DNA from: Actinomycetota bacterium
GTDB taxonomy: Bacteria; Actinomycetota; Actinomycetes; Nanopelagicales; Nanopelagicaceae
Length of the DNA stretch: 7,365 nt
Direction of reading: 5' to 3'
Assembly: GCA_009699765.1 (NCBI GenBank)
Contig: WLNN01000067.1
Span: 1 to 7,365 of the forward strand
Shown here: positions 1-5,674 of the stretch, piece by piece
Layout: the number at the start of each line of letters is the position of its first letter
Position numbering within the stretch: position 1 is the stretch's first letter
The notes under the pieces: model-generated
The model's input: the letters and a program-made list of their open reading frames with translations, nothing else
Database searches by the model: none
What the model was told of the DNA's origin: nothing
Made by a program: the position numbers and the translations under genes

Positions 1-1617
1 CTGTAGCTCATAACCACTCTGTGCATAATCTTTACCAATCGTTGTAAAGCAATGGGGGCAGGTGACGACAACTTTCTTGACACCACGGTTACCAAATGTC
101 TCTTTAAAGGTTTCAATGTTCTCAGCCGCAAGAATTTGGTAAAGGAACTCGTTACCAGCGCGACGTGCAGGATCGCCAGTACAGGTTTCGCGCTTGCCTA
201 ACACTGCAAAGCTGACACCAGCCATATGCAGCAACTCTGCAACAGCCTTTGTTGTCTTCTTTGCGCGATCTTCATATGCGCCGGCGCATCCAACCCAGAA
301 CAAGTACTCAACATCTTCTGGAAGTTCGCCACTAACAACACGTACAGGGAAGTCGCACTCTGCAATCCAACCTTCACGATCTTGTTTGTTGGCACCCCAT
401 GGATTACCAGCTTTCTCAAGATTACGGAATGTGCCACCGAGCTCTGTTGGAAATTCTGATTCAACTAGGACTTGAAAGCGTCGCATATTGACGATGTGAT
501 CAACGTGTTCGATATCAACAGGGCATTCATTGACGCAAGCACCGCATGAGGTACATGACCATAGAACATCCATCGAGATTGGTGCTTTCTCGCCGACAAG
601 ATTTTCAGTATCTACGACCTTCGCCATTGCGTGATCGCGCATCGCCATTATTAATAGCTTTGGCGAAAGAGGCTTATCTGTATGCCAAGCAGGACACTGT
701 GATTGGCAACGACCACACTCGGTGCAGCTCGTCATATCGAGCAGGCCTTTCCAAGAAATGTCCCCGCGTGTGCCTAGACCGAAGACATCATCATCTGCAG
801 GGTCTTCGAAATTAATTGGCTTACCGTGTGACAACATCTCAGGAAGTCCGCCAAGTGATGGCTTATCAATATTGCGCTTGTAATAAATATTGAAGAAGGC
901 TAAGAAACGGTGCCAAGCAACGCCCATGGTTAGATTTGATGCAATCACAATAAACCACAACATTGAAACAACAATTTTTGCAGCAGCGAGAATAACTATT
1001 GCGTTTTCGATTGCAGAAGCTGACCAAGCCGAGAAGAAGAGAACAGCGGGCCACGAAATTGCATAGTGCCAATTCCAGCTCTCTTCTCTTGCTAGCGCAC
1101 CTTCAAGTCCGCGCAGTGCAATAACACAGAAGACAACTGCAAGAATTGTCGCTTCTACATAATATGCGCGACCTTGATTTGATCCTGCAAAACGAGATGT
1201 GCGACCTTTATGCCAGAATCGAGTTGCCTGTCGAATTCCGATAAGAGTTACGATTCCGATTCCTGTTAGTGCAGCAATAACTTCTGCAAAAAGTTCGTAT
1301 CCAACGAAGTGTCCAATCATTGGAAGCGCGAAATCAGGGTTAATAACTTGGCCATAAGCTGTTACCAATGTTCCAAATAATGCGCCAAATCCAATCATTA
1401 CAAACCAGTGAGCTATGCCTGTTCCGGTGAAGTTAAGCATCTTGGTATGGCCAAGCACTTCTTTAAGCATGTTCTTAAATCGAGCAGCGCTATTAGCGCC
1501 TCGAGTTGGATCTGGTTGTTGCTTCTTATATAGGGAGATCAACTCACGAACGCGTAGCGCAAAGAGAGTTACTGCGGCGAGGGTGATCAGGTAGGAAAGC
1601 GCTGCAAGTGCGAACAT
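1..1617 (-). CDS. Membrane-anchored (Fe-S)-binding oxidoreductase, EtfD/HdrD-like (3' end outside window)
   Basis: Probably passes electrons from a soluble donor to the membrane quinone pool. The best-known relative is mycobacterial Rv0338c (EtfD), which reoxidises the electron-transfer flavoprotein during beta-oxidation; assigning that donor here is inference. The 539 visible codons read without a stop. The N-terminal part has about six hydrophobic helices (near residues 1-22, 67-90, 106-128, 151-172, 184-200, 205-230). A dicluster ferredoxin domain follows, with two CxxCxxCxxxCP motifs (Cys298/301/304/308 and Cys355/358/361/365), each expected to hold a [4Fe-4S] cluster. Next is the first cysteine-rich CCG-type domain (Cys444, Cys479 in ETCTGDPARR, CPHC at 520-523). 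The second such domain should lie beyond the left edge. ATG 1617 is chosen because an in-frame stop sits at 1647-1645, no other ATG lies between, and a -10 box ends 7 bases upstream. No etfA/etfB is visible. The broad family is certain; the exact electron donor is not. Confidence 0.92.
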   Translation of the reverse strand, partial: MFALAALSYLITLAAVTLFALRVRELISLYKKQQPDPTRGANSAARFKNMLKEVLGHTKMLNFTGTGIAHWFVMIGFGALFGTLVTAYGQVINPDFALPMIGHFVGYELFAEVIAALTGIGIVTLIGIRQATRFWHKGRTSRFAGSNQGRAYYVEATILAVVFCVIALRGLEGALAREESWNWHYAISWPAVLFFSAWSASAIENAIVILAAAKIVVSMLWFIVIASNLTMGVAWHRFLAFFNIYYKRNIDKPSLGGLPEMLSHGKPINFEDPADDDVFGLGTRGDISWKGLLDMTSCTECGRCQSQCPAWHTDKPLSPKLLIMAMRDHAMAKVVDTENLVGEKAPISMDVLWSCTSCGACVNECPVDIEHVDHIVNMRRFQVLVESEFPTELGGTFRNLEKAGNPWGANKQDREGWIAECDFPVRVVSGELPEDVEYLFWVGCAGAYEDRAKKTTKAVAELLHMAGVSFAVLGKRETCTGDPARRAGNEFLYQILAAENIETFKETFGNRGVKKVVVTCPHCFTTIGKDYAQSGYELQ

Positions 1618-1624
1618 AATGGCA

Positions 1625-1630
1625 AGGGTA
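1625..1630 (-). promoter_or_regulatory. Putative -10 box of a leaderless promoter for the Fe-S oxidoreductase
   Basis: TACCCT fits the actinobacterial TAnnnT -10 pattern and ends 7 bases before ATG 1617, so transcription would begin at or next to the start codon. There is no Shine-Dalgarno upstream of the ATG and no recognisable -35. The 47-base gap after crgA on the same strand holds this box. The oxidoreductase may therefore have its own promoter, with possible read-through from crgA. Confidence 0.5.
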
Positions 1631-1664
1631 ATCGCAGGAAGCGATTAAGGCGATGAAGGAGAAA

Positions 1665-1928
1665 CTAGCGCCATTTAGTTGCGAGGCTGAATCCCACCGC
1701 GATAAAGCTGAAACCGATAATCATGTTCCATGCGCCAATTCCTGAGATAGGAAAGCGAGTCTGGCTTACGTAATAGACGACGATCCAGATAAGGCCAACA
1801 AGGAAATTGGTGACCATCACAGGAGCGAGCCAACGAGGGCTCTCGGCTGGTGCAGTCTCGCCAGCGTGAACCTGCTCTTCGTGAGCGTTGTGCTGCTGGA
1901 CCTTCTTACGCAATTTCGACTTTGGCAT
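1665..1928 (-). CDS. crgA: Cell division protein CrgA
   Basis: Small integral membrane protein of the actinobacterial divisome. In mycobacteria CrgA binds FtsZ, FtsI and FtsQ, and in Streptomyces it restrains Z-ring formation. The 87-residue product has the family layout: a basic start MPKSKLRKK, a polar cytoplasmic stretch to about residue 30, TM1 near 34-54, a short loop, TM2 near 66-83, and an end at ATKWR (compare the usual MRWH-type end). The conserved GxWN at the start of TM2 is present as GAWN (65-68). Family members are usually 80-95 residues. The frame also opens at an ATG seven codons upstream (1949). ATG 1928 is preferred because the protein then starts with the family's MPKSK and because a -10 box lies 7 bases upstream. 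It is divergent from trpG with only 28 bases between, matching the crgA/trpG neighbourhood in mycobacteria. Confidence 0.93.
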   Translation of the reverse strand: MPKSKLRKKVQQHNAHEEQVHAGETAPAESPRWLAPVMVTNFLVGLIWIVVYYVSQTRFPISGIGAWNMIIGFSFIAVGFSLATKWR

Positions 1929-1950
1929 AGGGCATAGATTACAGGACAAT
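1922..1950 (+). promoter_or_regulatory. Putative trpG/pabA promoter (-35 TTGGCA, -10 GACAAT)
   Basis: TTGGCA at 1922-1927 (five of six matches to TTGACA) is followed after 17 bases by GACAAT at 1945-1950 (four of six to TATAAT; the first base is G, not the usual T). The -10 ends 6 bases before GTG 1957, again implying a leaderless mRNA. Alternatives are TAGATT (1935-1940) as the -10 with a very short leader, or AGGA (1943-1946) acting as a distant ribosome-binding site. It is the only promoter in the window with a recognisable -35. It overlaps the crgA promoter and the first codons of crgA. Confidence 0.42.
1936..1941 (-). promoter_or_regulatory. Putative -10 box of a leaderless crgA promoter
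   Basis: TAATCT on the minus strand (TAnnnT) ends 7 bases before crgA ATG 1928, placing the transcript start at the start codon. No Shine-Dalgarno precedes the gene and no good -35 is visible. The box lies inside the spacer of the candidate trpG promoter on the other strand. Confidence 0.5.
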
Positions 1951-1956
1951 TACCCC

Positions 1957-2580
1957 GTGGCCCGCATCCTTGTCGTCGATAACTACGACTCATTCGTCTT
2001 CAACCTCGTGCAGTACCTCGCACAATTGGGGGCGCAATGCACCGTTGTTCGAAACGATCAGGTCGATGCATCCGAGGCCGGCAAATATGACGGTGTCCTT
2101 ATTTCTCCAGGTCCAGGTACTCCAGATAAAGCTGGCGTATCTATCCCAATGATTAAGTACTGCGCAGAGAATTCAATTCCTTTATTTGGTGTCTGCTTAG
2201 GTCATCAAGCCATTGGCGAAGCATTCGGCGCAACAGTTTCACGCGCACCTGAGTTATTGCATGGAAAAACTTCTGTCGTGCATCACAACGGTAAAGGAAT
2301 TATGGAACATATTCCAACGCCTTTTACCGCTACTCGATATCACTCATTAGCTGTTGAGGCGGAAACTGTTCCCGATGTATTAGAGGTAACAGGAACAACT
2401 GACTCTGGTGTGATTATGTCTCTTCGCCACAAGACACTTCCTATTGAAGGTGTGCAATTTCATCCAGAATCAGTATTAACTGAGCACGGACATAAGATGC
2501 TTGCAAACTTTTTGGTGCAGTGTGGAGATAAAGATGCGCTCGCTAAAGCAGAAGGATTATCACCAGTAATTAATAAATAA
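1957..2580 (+). CDS. trpG: Glutamine amidotransferase subunit of anthranilate / aminodeoxychorismate synthase (TrpG/PabA)
   Basis: Class I glutamine amidotransferase that hydrolyses glutamine and hands ammonia to a chorismate-using partner (TrpE for anthranilate, PabB for 4-amino-4-deoxychorismate). The 207 residues span a full domain of normal length. It starts ARILVVDNYDSF, the family signature, with the oxyanion loop PGPGTP (51-56), nucleophile Cys80 in GVCLGHQ, and catalytic His169 and Glu171 in QFHPES. The frame is open back to an ATG at 1888, but that start would add 23 residues that overlap crgA antisense and match nothing in the family, so GTG 1957 is chosen. No trpE or pabB is beside it. 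The same isolated position between crgA and pknB is seen for mycobacterial Rv0013 (named trpG or pabA), so the subunit may serve both pathways. Whether trpG or pabA is the better name cannot be settled from sequence alone. Confidence 0.93.
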   Translation: MARILVVDNYDSFVFNLVQYLAQLGAQCTVVRNDQVDASEAGKYDGVLISPGPGTPDKAGVSIPMIKYCAENSIPLFGVCLGHQAIGEAFGATVSRAPELLHGKTSVVHHNGKGIMEHIPTPFTATRYHSLAVEAETVPDVLEVTGTTDSGVIMSLRHKTLPIEGVQFHPESVLTEHGHKMLANFLVQCGDKDALAKAEGLSPVINK

Positions 2581-2582
2581 GA

Positions 2583-2611
2583 GTCAATGCGTTTGAGCTT
2601 GCGACATTGAC
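2583..2611. terminator. Hairpin between convergent trpG and pknB
   Basis: A perfect 7-bp inverted repeat, GTCAATG (2583-2589) and CATTGAC (2605-2611), encloses a 15-base loop that may add two inner G-C pairs with one bulged A. It fills most of the 34 bases between the two stop codons. Read on the minus strand it starts three bases after the pknB stop and runs into a T-rich stretch (TTATTTATTAATTA), a fair intrinsic terminator for pstP-pknB. Read on the plus strand there is no T run, so its effect on trpG transcripts is less certain. The stem is modest in GC. Confidence 0.5.
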
Positions 2612-2614
2612 GAT

Positions 2615-4159
2615 CTAGGGCTGTTTGTTGATTGTAATTGTTACCGATTTGCCAATGGTTTGTGTAGTGCCCGCATCTGGTGCTTGTCGAATAACCAAAC
2701 CAACTGGCTGCGCAGAATCGTAATCATAAAATTCTTTAATTAAAAAGCCTGCTTGAATCAGAGTTGTCTTTGCTTGAATTGCTTCGACGCCAATTAAATT
2801 AGGGACGGTCACTTCACCGCTAGCAATTGTCAGAATAACTCCACTACCGGCTGTTGTAACAGATCCAGCTGGCGGTGTTACTTCTAAAACCGTACCTTGC
2901 GCTTGGTCAGAAGGCGCAGCAACAGTTTGTGAAACAGTGAGTCCCACTGCTGTTAAAGCAGCACGTGCATCAATCAATGACATTCCGACAAGTGCATCTG
3001 GAACAATTGCATCTCCTGGACCATCTGAAATTGTTAGGACAACCGCAGAACCAAGCACTGCATGCACCGTAGCCAAAGGGCTCTGACTAGCAACTCGATC
3101 GCGCGGAATAGATCCATCGTGGGCACGCTTAATTGTCACTACGTAACCGTTCAAAAGCGCGCGGGCTTGGCTTTCAGAGAGACCAACCACATTAGGAATA
3201 AGCGGACCGGAATCTTGTGTGCCACTGAGCAAGAAGCCCGTAATAGATAGTGCAATCGCTGCCATGAAAGATCCGCCATATAGCAGGGCGCTTCGGCGAG
3301 TTAAGAATGGTTTTGTTGCAACTTTCGTTGTTACAGCATGGCCCTGATGCACTCGGTGTAAATCATCAAGCATTGCTTGGGCACTTTGATAGCGGTTCTC
3401 AGCTTTTTTGGAGAGAGCAACTTTAAGAATTGTGTCGATATCTGCTGGTAGATCTGGCTGGATAGCGCGCGCTGATGGAACATCACCAGATACATGTTGA
3501 TATGCAATTGATACGGGAGTCTCACCAGTAAATGGTGGTTGGCCAGTCAATAATTCAAAGAGCAAGCAACCAGTTGAGTAAATATCGCTACGTGCATCTG
3601 CAGAGTCTCCAACTGCTTGCTCTGGAGAAAGATATTGCGCTGTGCCAACAACATTCCATGTGCTTGTAAGTGTTGCGCCCAAATCATCCATCGCACGTGC
3701 GATTCCAAAATCCATCACCTTTACATCGCCAGAGCTGGTAATCATTACGTTCGCTGGCTTAATGTCACGGTGCACAATGTTGCGTTGGTGTGAATACTCA
3801 AGAGCGATAAGAGTTTGTTCCACAATTGAAAGCGCGTGATCTAATGAGACACGTTCACCTTTGTGAATGAGAGATCGCAAAGTATGTCCAGAAACTAATT
3901 CCATAACTATGTAAGGAGCAGGTTCTTCGCCAGAGTCGTAGACAGCAACAATGCCTGGATGGTTGAGGCCGGCAGCAGCTTTGGCTTCTTTACGGAAACG
4001 AGCGACGAAGGAAGGATCTTTAGCGAGATCACTCCGCAGAATTTTGACAGCGACTTCACGAGAGAGACGTTGGTCTTGAGCGATATAAACATCAGCCATT
4101 CCGCCGGTGCCAATCATTTCGCCAAGAAGGTAACGATCTCCTAGGAGCGTGGACATCAT
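2615..4159 (-). CDS. pknB: PASTA-domain serine/threonine protein kinase PknB
   Basis: Receptor-type Ser/Thr kinase that in actinobacteria senses muropeptides or lipid II through extracellular PASTA repeats and phosphorylates cell-wall, division and metabolic proteins. The 514 residues comprise a complete kinase domain (about 10-270), a short juxtamembrane link, one TM helix (about 292-312) and three PASTA repeats (about 318-379, 384-447, 449-512). The P-loop GTGGMADV (17-24), Lys39, helix-C Glu58, HRDIKPAN (130-137), DFG (150-152) and SPE (178-180) are all intact, so it should be active. Thr165 and Thr167 align with the activation-loop autophosphorylation sites Thr171/Thr173 of mycobacterial PknB, which has four PASTA repeats and about 626 residues. 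The ATG overlaps the pstP stop (ATGA) and has GGAG seven bases upstream. A second ATG follows immediately at 4156, so the true N-terminus may be one residue shorter. It is co-transcribed with its likely phosphatase. Confidence 0.96.
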   Translation of the reverse strand: MMSTLLGDRYLLGEMIGTGGMADVYIAQDQRLSREVAVKILRSDLAKDPSFVARFRKEAKAAAGLNHPGIVAVYDSGEEPAPYIVMELVSGHTLRSLIHKGERVSLDHALSIVEQTLIALEYSHQRNIVHRDIKPANVMITSSGDVKVMDFGIARAMDDLGATLTSTWNVVGTAQYLSPEQAVGDSADARSDIYSTGCLLFELLTGQPPFTGETPVSIAYQHVSGDVPSARAIQPDLPADIDTILKVALSKKAENRYQSAQAMLDDLHRVHQGHAVTTKVATKPFLTRRSALLYGGSFMAAIALSITGFLLSGTQDSGPLIPNVVGLSESQARALLNGYVVTIKRAHDGSIPRDRVASQSPLATVHAVLGSAVVLTISDGPGDAIVPDALVGMSLIDARAALTAVGLTVSQTVAAPSDQAQGTVLEVTPPAGSVTTAGSGVILTIASGEVTVPNLIGVEAIQAKTTLIQAGFLIKEFYDYDSAQPVGLVIRQAPDAGTTQTIGKSVTITINKQP

Positions 4160-4932
4160 TTAGCTGCTCCTAACATCGCAATGGGTTCTTGAATATCGTT
4201 GTCGAGAACGTCCGCAACAATAACGCTGACATTATCGGGTGCGCCATTTATATATGCAGCATCCACTAAGGCGTCAGCGGCAGCTCCTCGCGCCTTTCCT
4301 TTAATAGCGGACTTGATTTCCTTATCTGAGACAACATTAGTTAATCCATCGCTGCAGAGAAGATAGCGGTCATTAATTTTTGCTTCATGTATTGCTAGAG
4401 ATGGCTCATTCCGGCCGTCTCCCATCAATACCTGAGTAAGAACTGAGCGTTGTGGGTGAGTGGCGACATCTGCTTCAGTAATTGCACCTTGTGACAAAAG
4501 TTCTTGAATCACAGTGTGGTCTGTGCTCAATTGTTCGAGAGTATTTCCGCGCAAGCGATAAATGCGTGAATCTCCAATATGTAGGGCCGCGACTGAGCCA
4601 CCTCGAAGAAAAAGAGAGGAGAGCGTGGTGCCCATTCCAGCAAGTTCGGGATTTTCAATTACGTGCTCAGAAAGTGTGGCATCAATGACGCTGAGCGAAG
4701 AAGAGTAGAGATCATCTGCCGAATCGATATCACAATCTATTTGCGTAAATGCTTCTGCTTCGCGTGCAAGAGTTTTGATTGCTAAACGAGAAGCTACTTC
4801 ACCAGCAGCATGACCACCCATTCCATCTGCGACAGCAATTAAAAAACGTGAGGTCATCGCTGAATCTTCATTTCCGGCACGAACTAACCCGACAGCAGAT
4901 TTAGCTGCAGTAGCGAAGTAGAGCGTGCTCAT
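4156..4932 (-). CDS. pstP: PP2C-family serine/threonine phosphatase (PstP catalytic type)
   Basis: Metal-dependent PPM/PP2C phosphatase expected to reverse phosphorylation by PknB and on PknB substrates. The 258 residues are almost entirely the catalytic domain. Visible family motifs are RAGNED (18-23), ADGMGGH (35-41), GMGTT (99-103), GDSR (120-123), DHT (138-140), SDGL (194-197) and APDN (231-234). These include the Asp residues that hold the two Mn/Mg ions (Asp23, Asp36, Asp195, Asp233). There is no TM segment after the domain and only about 18 extra residues, whereas mycobacterial PstP is about 514 residues with a TM helix and an extracellular part. This version should be soluble. It is first in a two-gene operon and its TGA overlaps the ATG of pknB. 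ATG 4932 is supported by the family N-terminus and a -10 box 6 bases upstream. Adjacency to pknB supports the symbol; the short form could also be called a generic PP2C. Confidence 0.93.
   Translation of the reverse strand: MSTLYFATAAKSAVGLVRAGNEDSAMTSRFLIAVADGMGGHAAGEVASRLAIKTLAREAEAFTQIDCDIDSADDLYSSSLSVIDATLSEHVIENPELAGMGTTLSSLFLRGGSVAALHIGDSRIYRLRGNTLEQLSTDHTVIQELLSQGAITEADVATHPQRSVLTQVLMGDGRNEPSLAIHEAKINDRYLLCSDGLTNVVSDKEIKSAIKGKARGAAADALVDAAYINGAPDNVSVIVADVLDNDIQEPIAMLGAAK
4167..4170 (-). promoter_or_regulatory. Shine-Dalgarno of pknB inside the end of pstP
   Basis: GGAG at minus-strand 4170-4167 lies 7 bases before ATG 4159 and 10 before the tandem ATG 4156; the spacing favours the first ATG. 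It sits within the last codons of pstP, consistent with translational coupling across the ATGA overlap. Confidence 0.65.
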
Positions 4933-4938
4933 GGCTCA

Positions 4939-4944
4939 ATCCTA
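4939..4944 (-). promoter_or_regulatory. Putative -10 box of a leaderless pstP-pknB promoter
   Basis: TAGGAT (TAnnnT) ends 6 bases before pstP ATG 4932. No Shine-Dalgarno and no clear -35 are visible. It lies in a 43-base divergent intergenic region shared with the phosphodiesterase gene. Confidence 0.5.
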
Positions 4945-4962
4945 ACCTTCATGTTGGTTTGC

Positions 4963-4968
4963 TACTCT
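4963..4968 (+). promoter_or_regulatory. Putative -10 box of a leaderless promoter for the phosphodiesterase gene
   Basis: TACTCT (TAnnnT) ends 7 bases before ATG 4976. No Shine-Dalgarno precedes the ATG. It is back-to-back with the pstP -10, 18 bases away on the opposite strand, so the two promoters share their upstream DNA. Confidence 0.5.
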
Positions 4969-4975
4969 CACCCTT

Positions 4976-5662
4976 ATGCTCATCTACGCACACCGAGGCG
5001 CAAGCCGAGACTTTCCTGAGATGACAGAGGCTGCCTATCTTGGGGCGATCGAGCAAGGTGCAGATGGCTTCGAATGCGACCTTCGACTCACTCGCGATGA
5101 GGTTCCAGTTCTATGGCATAACGCGTCGATGCTCGAGCGCGCAGGGAATGCAGGATTGATTGCGGAATTAAATTTTAATGAAGTGCAACAACGTTACCCA
5201 CAAATTCTCACGTTAGATGATTTTCTCGATATTGCAACAAGTCATAAAAAAGGAATTTTGATTGAGACAAAACACCCAGTCTTAAGCGGTAATCGCGTAG
5301 AAGAAATTCTTGCAGTAAAACTTAAAGATAGAAAAATACTTTCATCAATTGATGTATCTGTTATGTCATTTAGTTGGAATGCAATTGAGAAGATGCGGCG
5401 ACTCAATAAAGAGATCCCAACAACATTTCTTTTGCATGAGCACACACCAACATTTCAAGCGAAATTTTCTTCAGCTTCGACACTTGGTCCAGCAATCTCA
5501 TTAATTCGCGAAAAGCCAGAAATCATCAGAAAATTCCACCAATGGGGTAAGTCGGTCAATGTTTGGACTGTTGATCAAGGCACGGATATCGAACTCTGCA
5601 AGGAATTAGGCGTAGATATTCTGATTACAAATACGCCGGCGCATGCACGTACATTCCTTTAG
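4976..5662 (+). CDS. Glycerophosphodiester phosphodiesterase (GDPD family)
   Basis: Predicted TIM-barrel enzyme that hydrolyses glycerophosphodiesters to sn-glycerol 3-phosphate and an alcohol, recycling phospholipid head groups. The 228-residue protein has HRG (6-8), a metal-binding ECD (33-35) in ECDLRLTRDEVPV, catalytic His48, the barrel-strand IETK (96-99), and a typical C-terminus with NVWTVD (195-200) and DILITNTP (214-221). Two usually conserved positions differ: PENT reads PEMT (14-17) and the Asp after the second His is Asn49. The stretch that normally separates the first barrel half from the I-P-T-L element is shortened. There is no signal peptide, so it is likely cytosolic. It stands before pheA and serS, as glpQ1 (Rv3842c) stands near pheA and serS in mycobacteria, and ECDxRLTRD also recalls that group. 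Orthology to glpQ1 is inference, so no symbol is given. ATG 4976 has a -10 box 7 bases upstream. Confidence 0.88.
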   Translation: MLIYAHRGASRDFPEMTEAAYLGAIEQGADGFECDLRLTRDEVPVLWHNASMLERAGNAGLIAELNFNEVQQRYPQILTLDDFLDIATSHKKGILIETKHPVLSGNRVEEILAVKLKDRKILSSIDVSVMSFSWNAIEKMRRLNKEIPTTFLLHEHTPTFQAKFSSASTLGPAISLIREKPEIIRKFHQWGKSVNVWTVDQGTDIELCKELGVDILITNTPAHARTFL

Positions 5663-5668
5663 TATCCT
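5663..5668 (+). promoter_or_regulatory. Putative -10 box of a leaderless pheA promoter
   Basis: TATCCT (TAnnnT) begins at the base after the TAG stop of the phosphodiesterase gene and ends 6 bases before pheA ATG 5675. No Shine-Dalgarno lies in the 12-base gap, which argues for a fresh transcript starting at the ATG in addition to any read-through. Confidence 0.5.
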
Positions 5669-5674
5669 TAGCCA

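Noticed and set aside
198..464. Open frames of 77-93 codons on both strands between 194 and 475
   Set aside because: They lie in other frames of the Fe-S oxidoreductase reading frame, which is continuous from 1617 to 1 and carries family motifs here. None of the small frames resembles a protein family.
866..1072. 68-codon minus-strand frame within the membrane region of the oxidoreductase gene
   Set aside because: It is out of frame with the real gene, whose membrane helices and conserved residues read through this stretch.
1929..1949. Seven-residue N-terminal extension of CrgA (ATG 1949)
   Set aside because: The extension is not in the family, it overlaps the promoter box, and the internal ATG 1928 begins the conserved MPKSK with proper leaderless spacing.
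1888..1956. ATG 1888 as start of TrpG
   Set aside because: It would add 23 residues antisense to crgA with no family match. GTG 1957 starts at the conserved ARILVVDNYDS.
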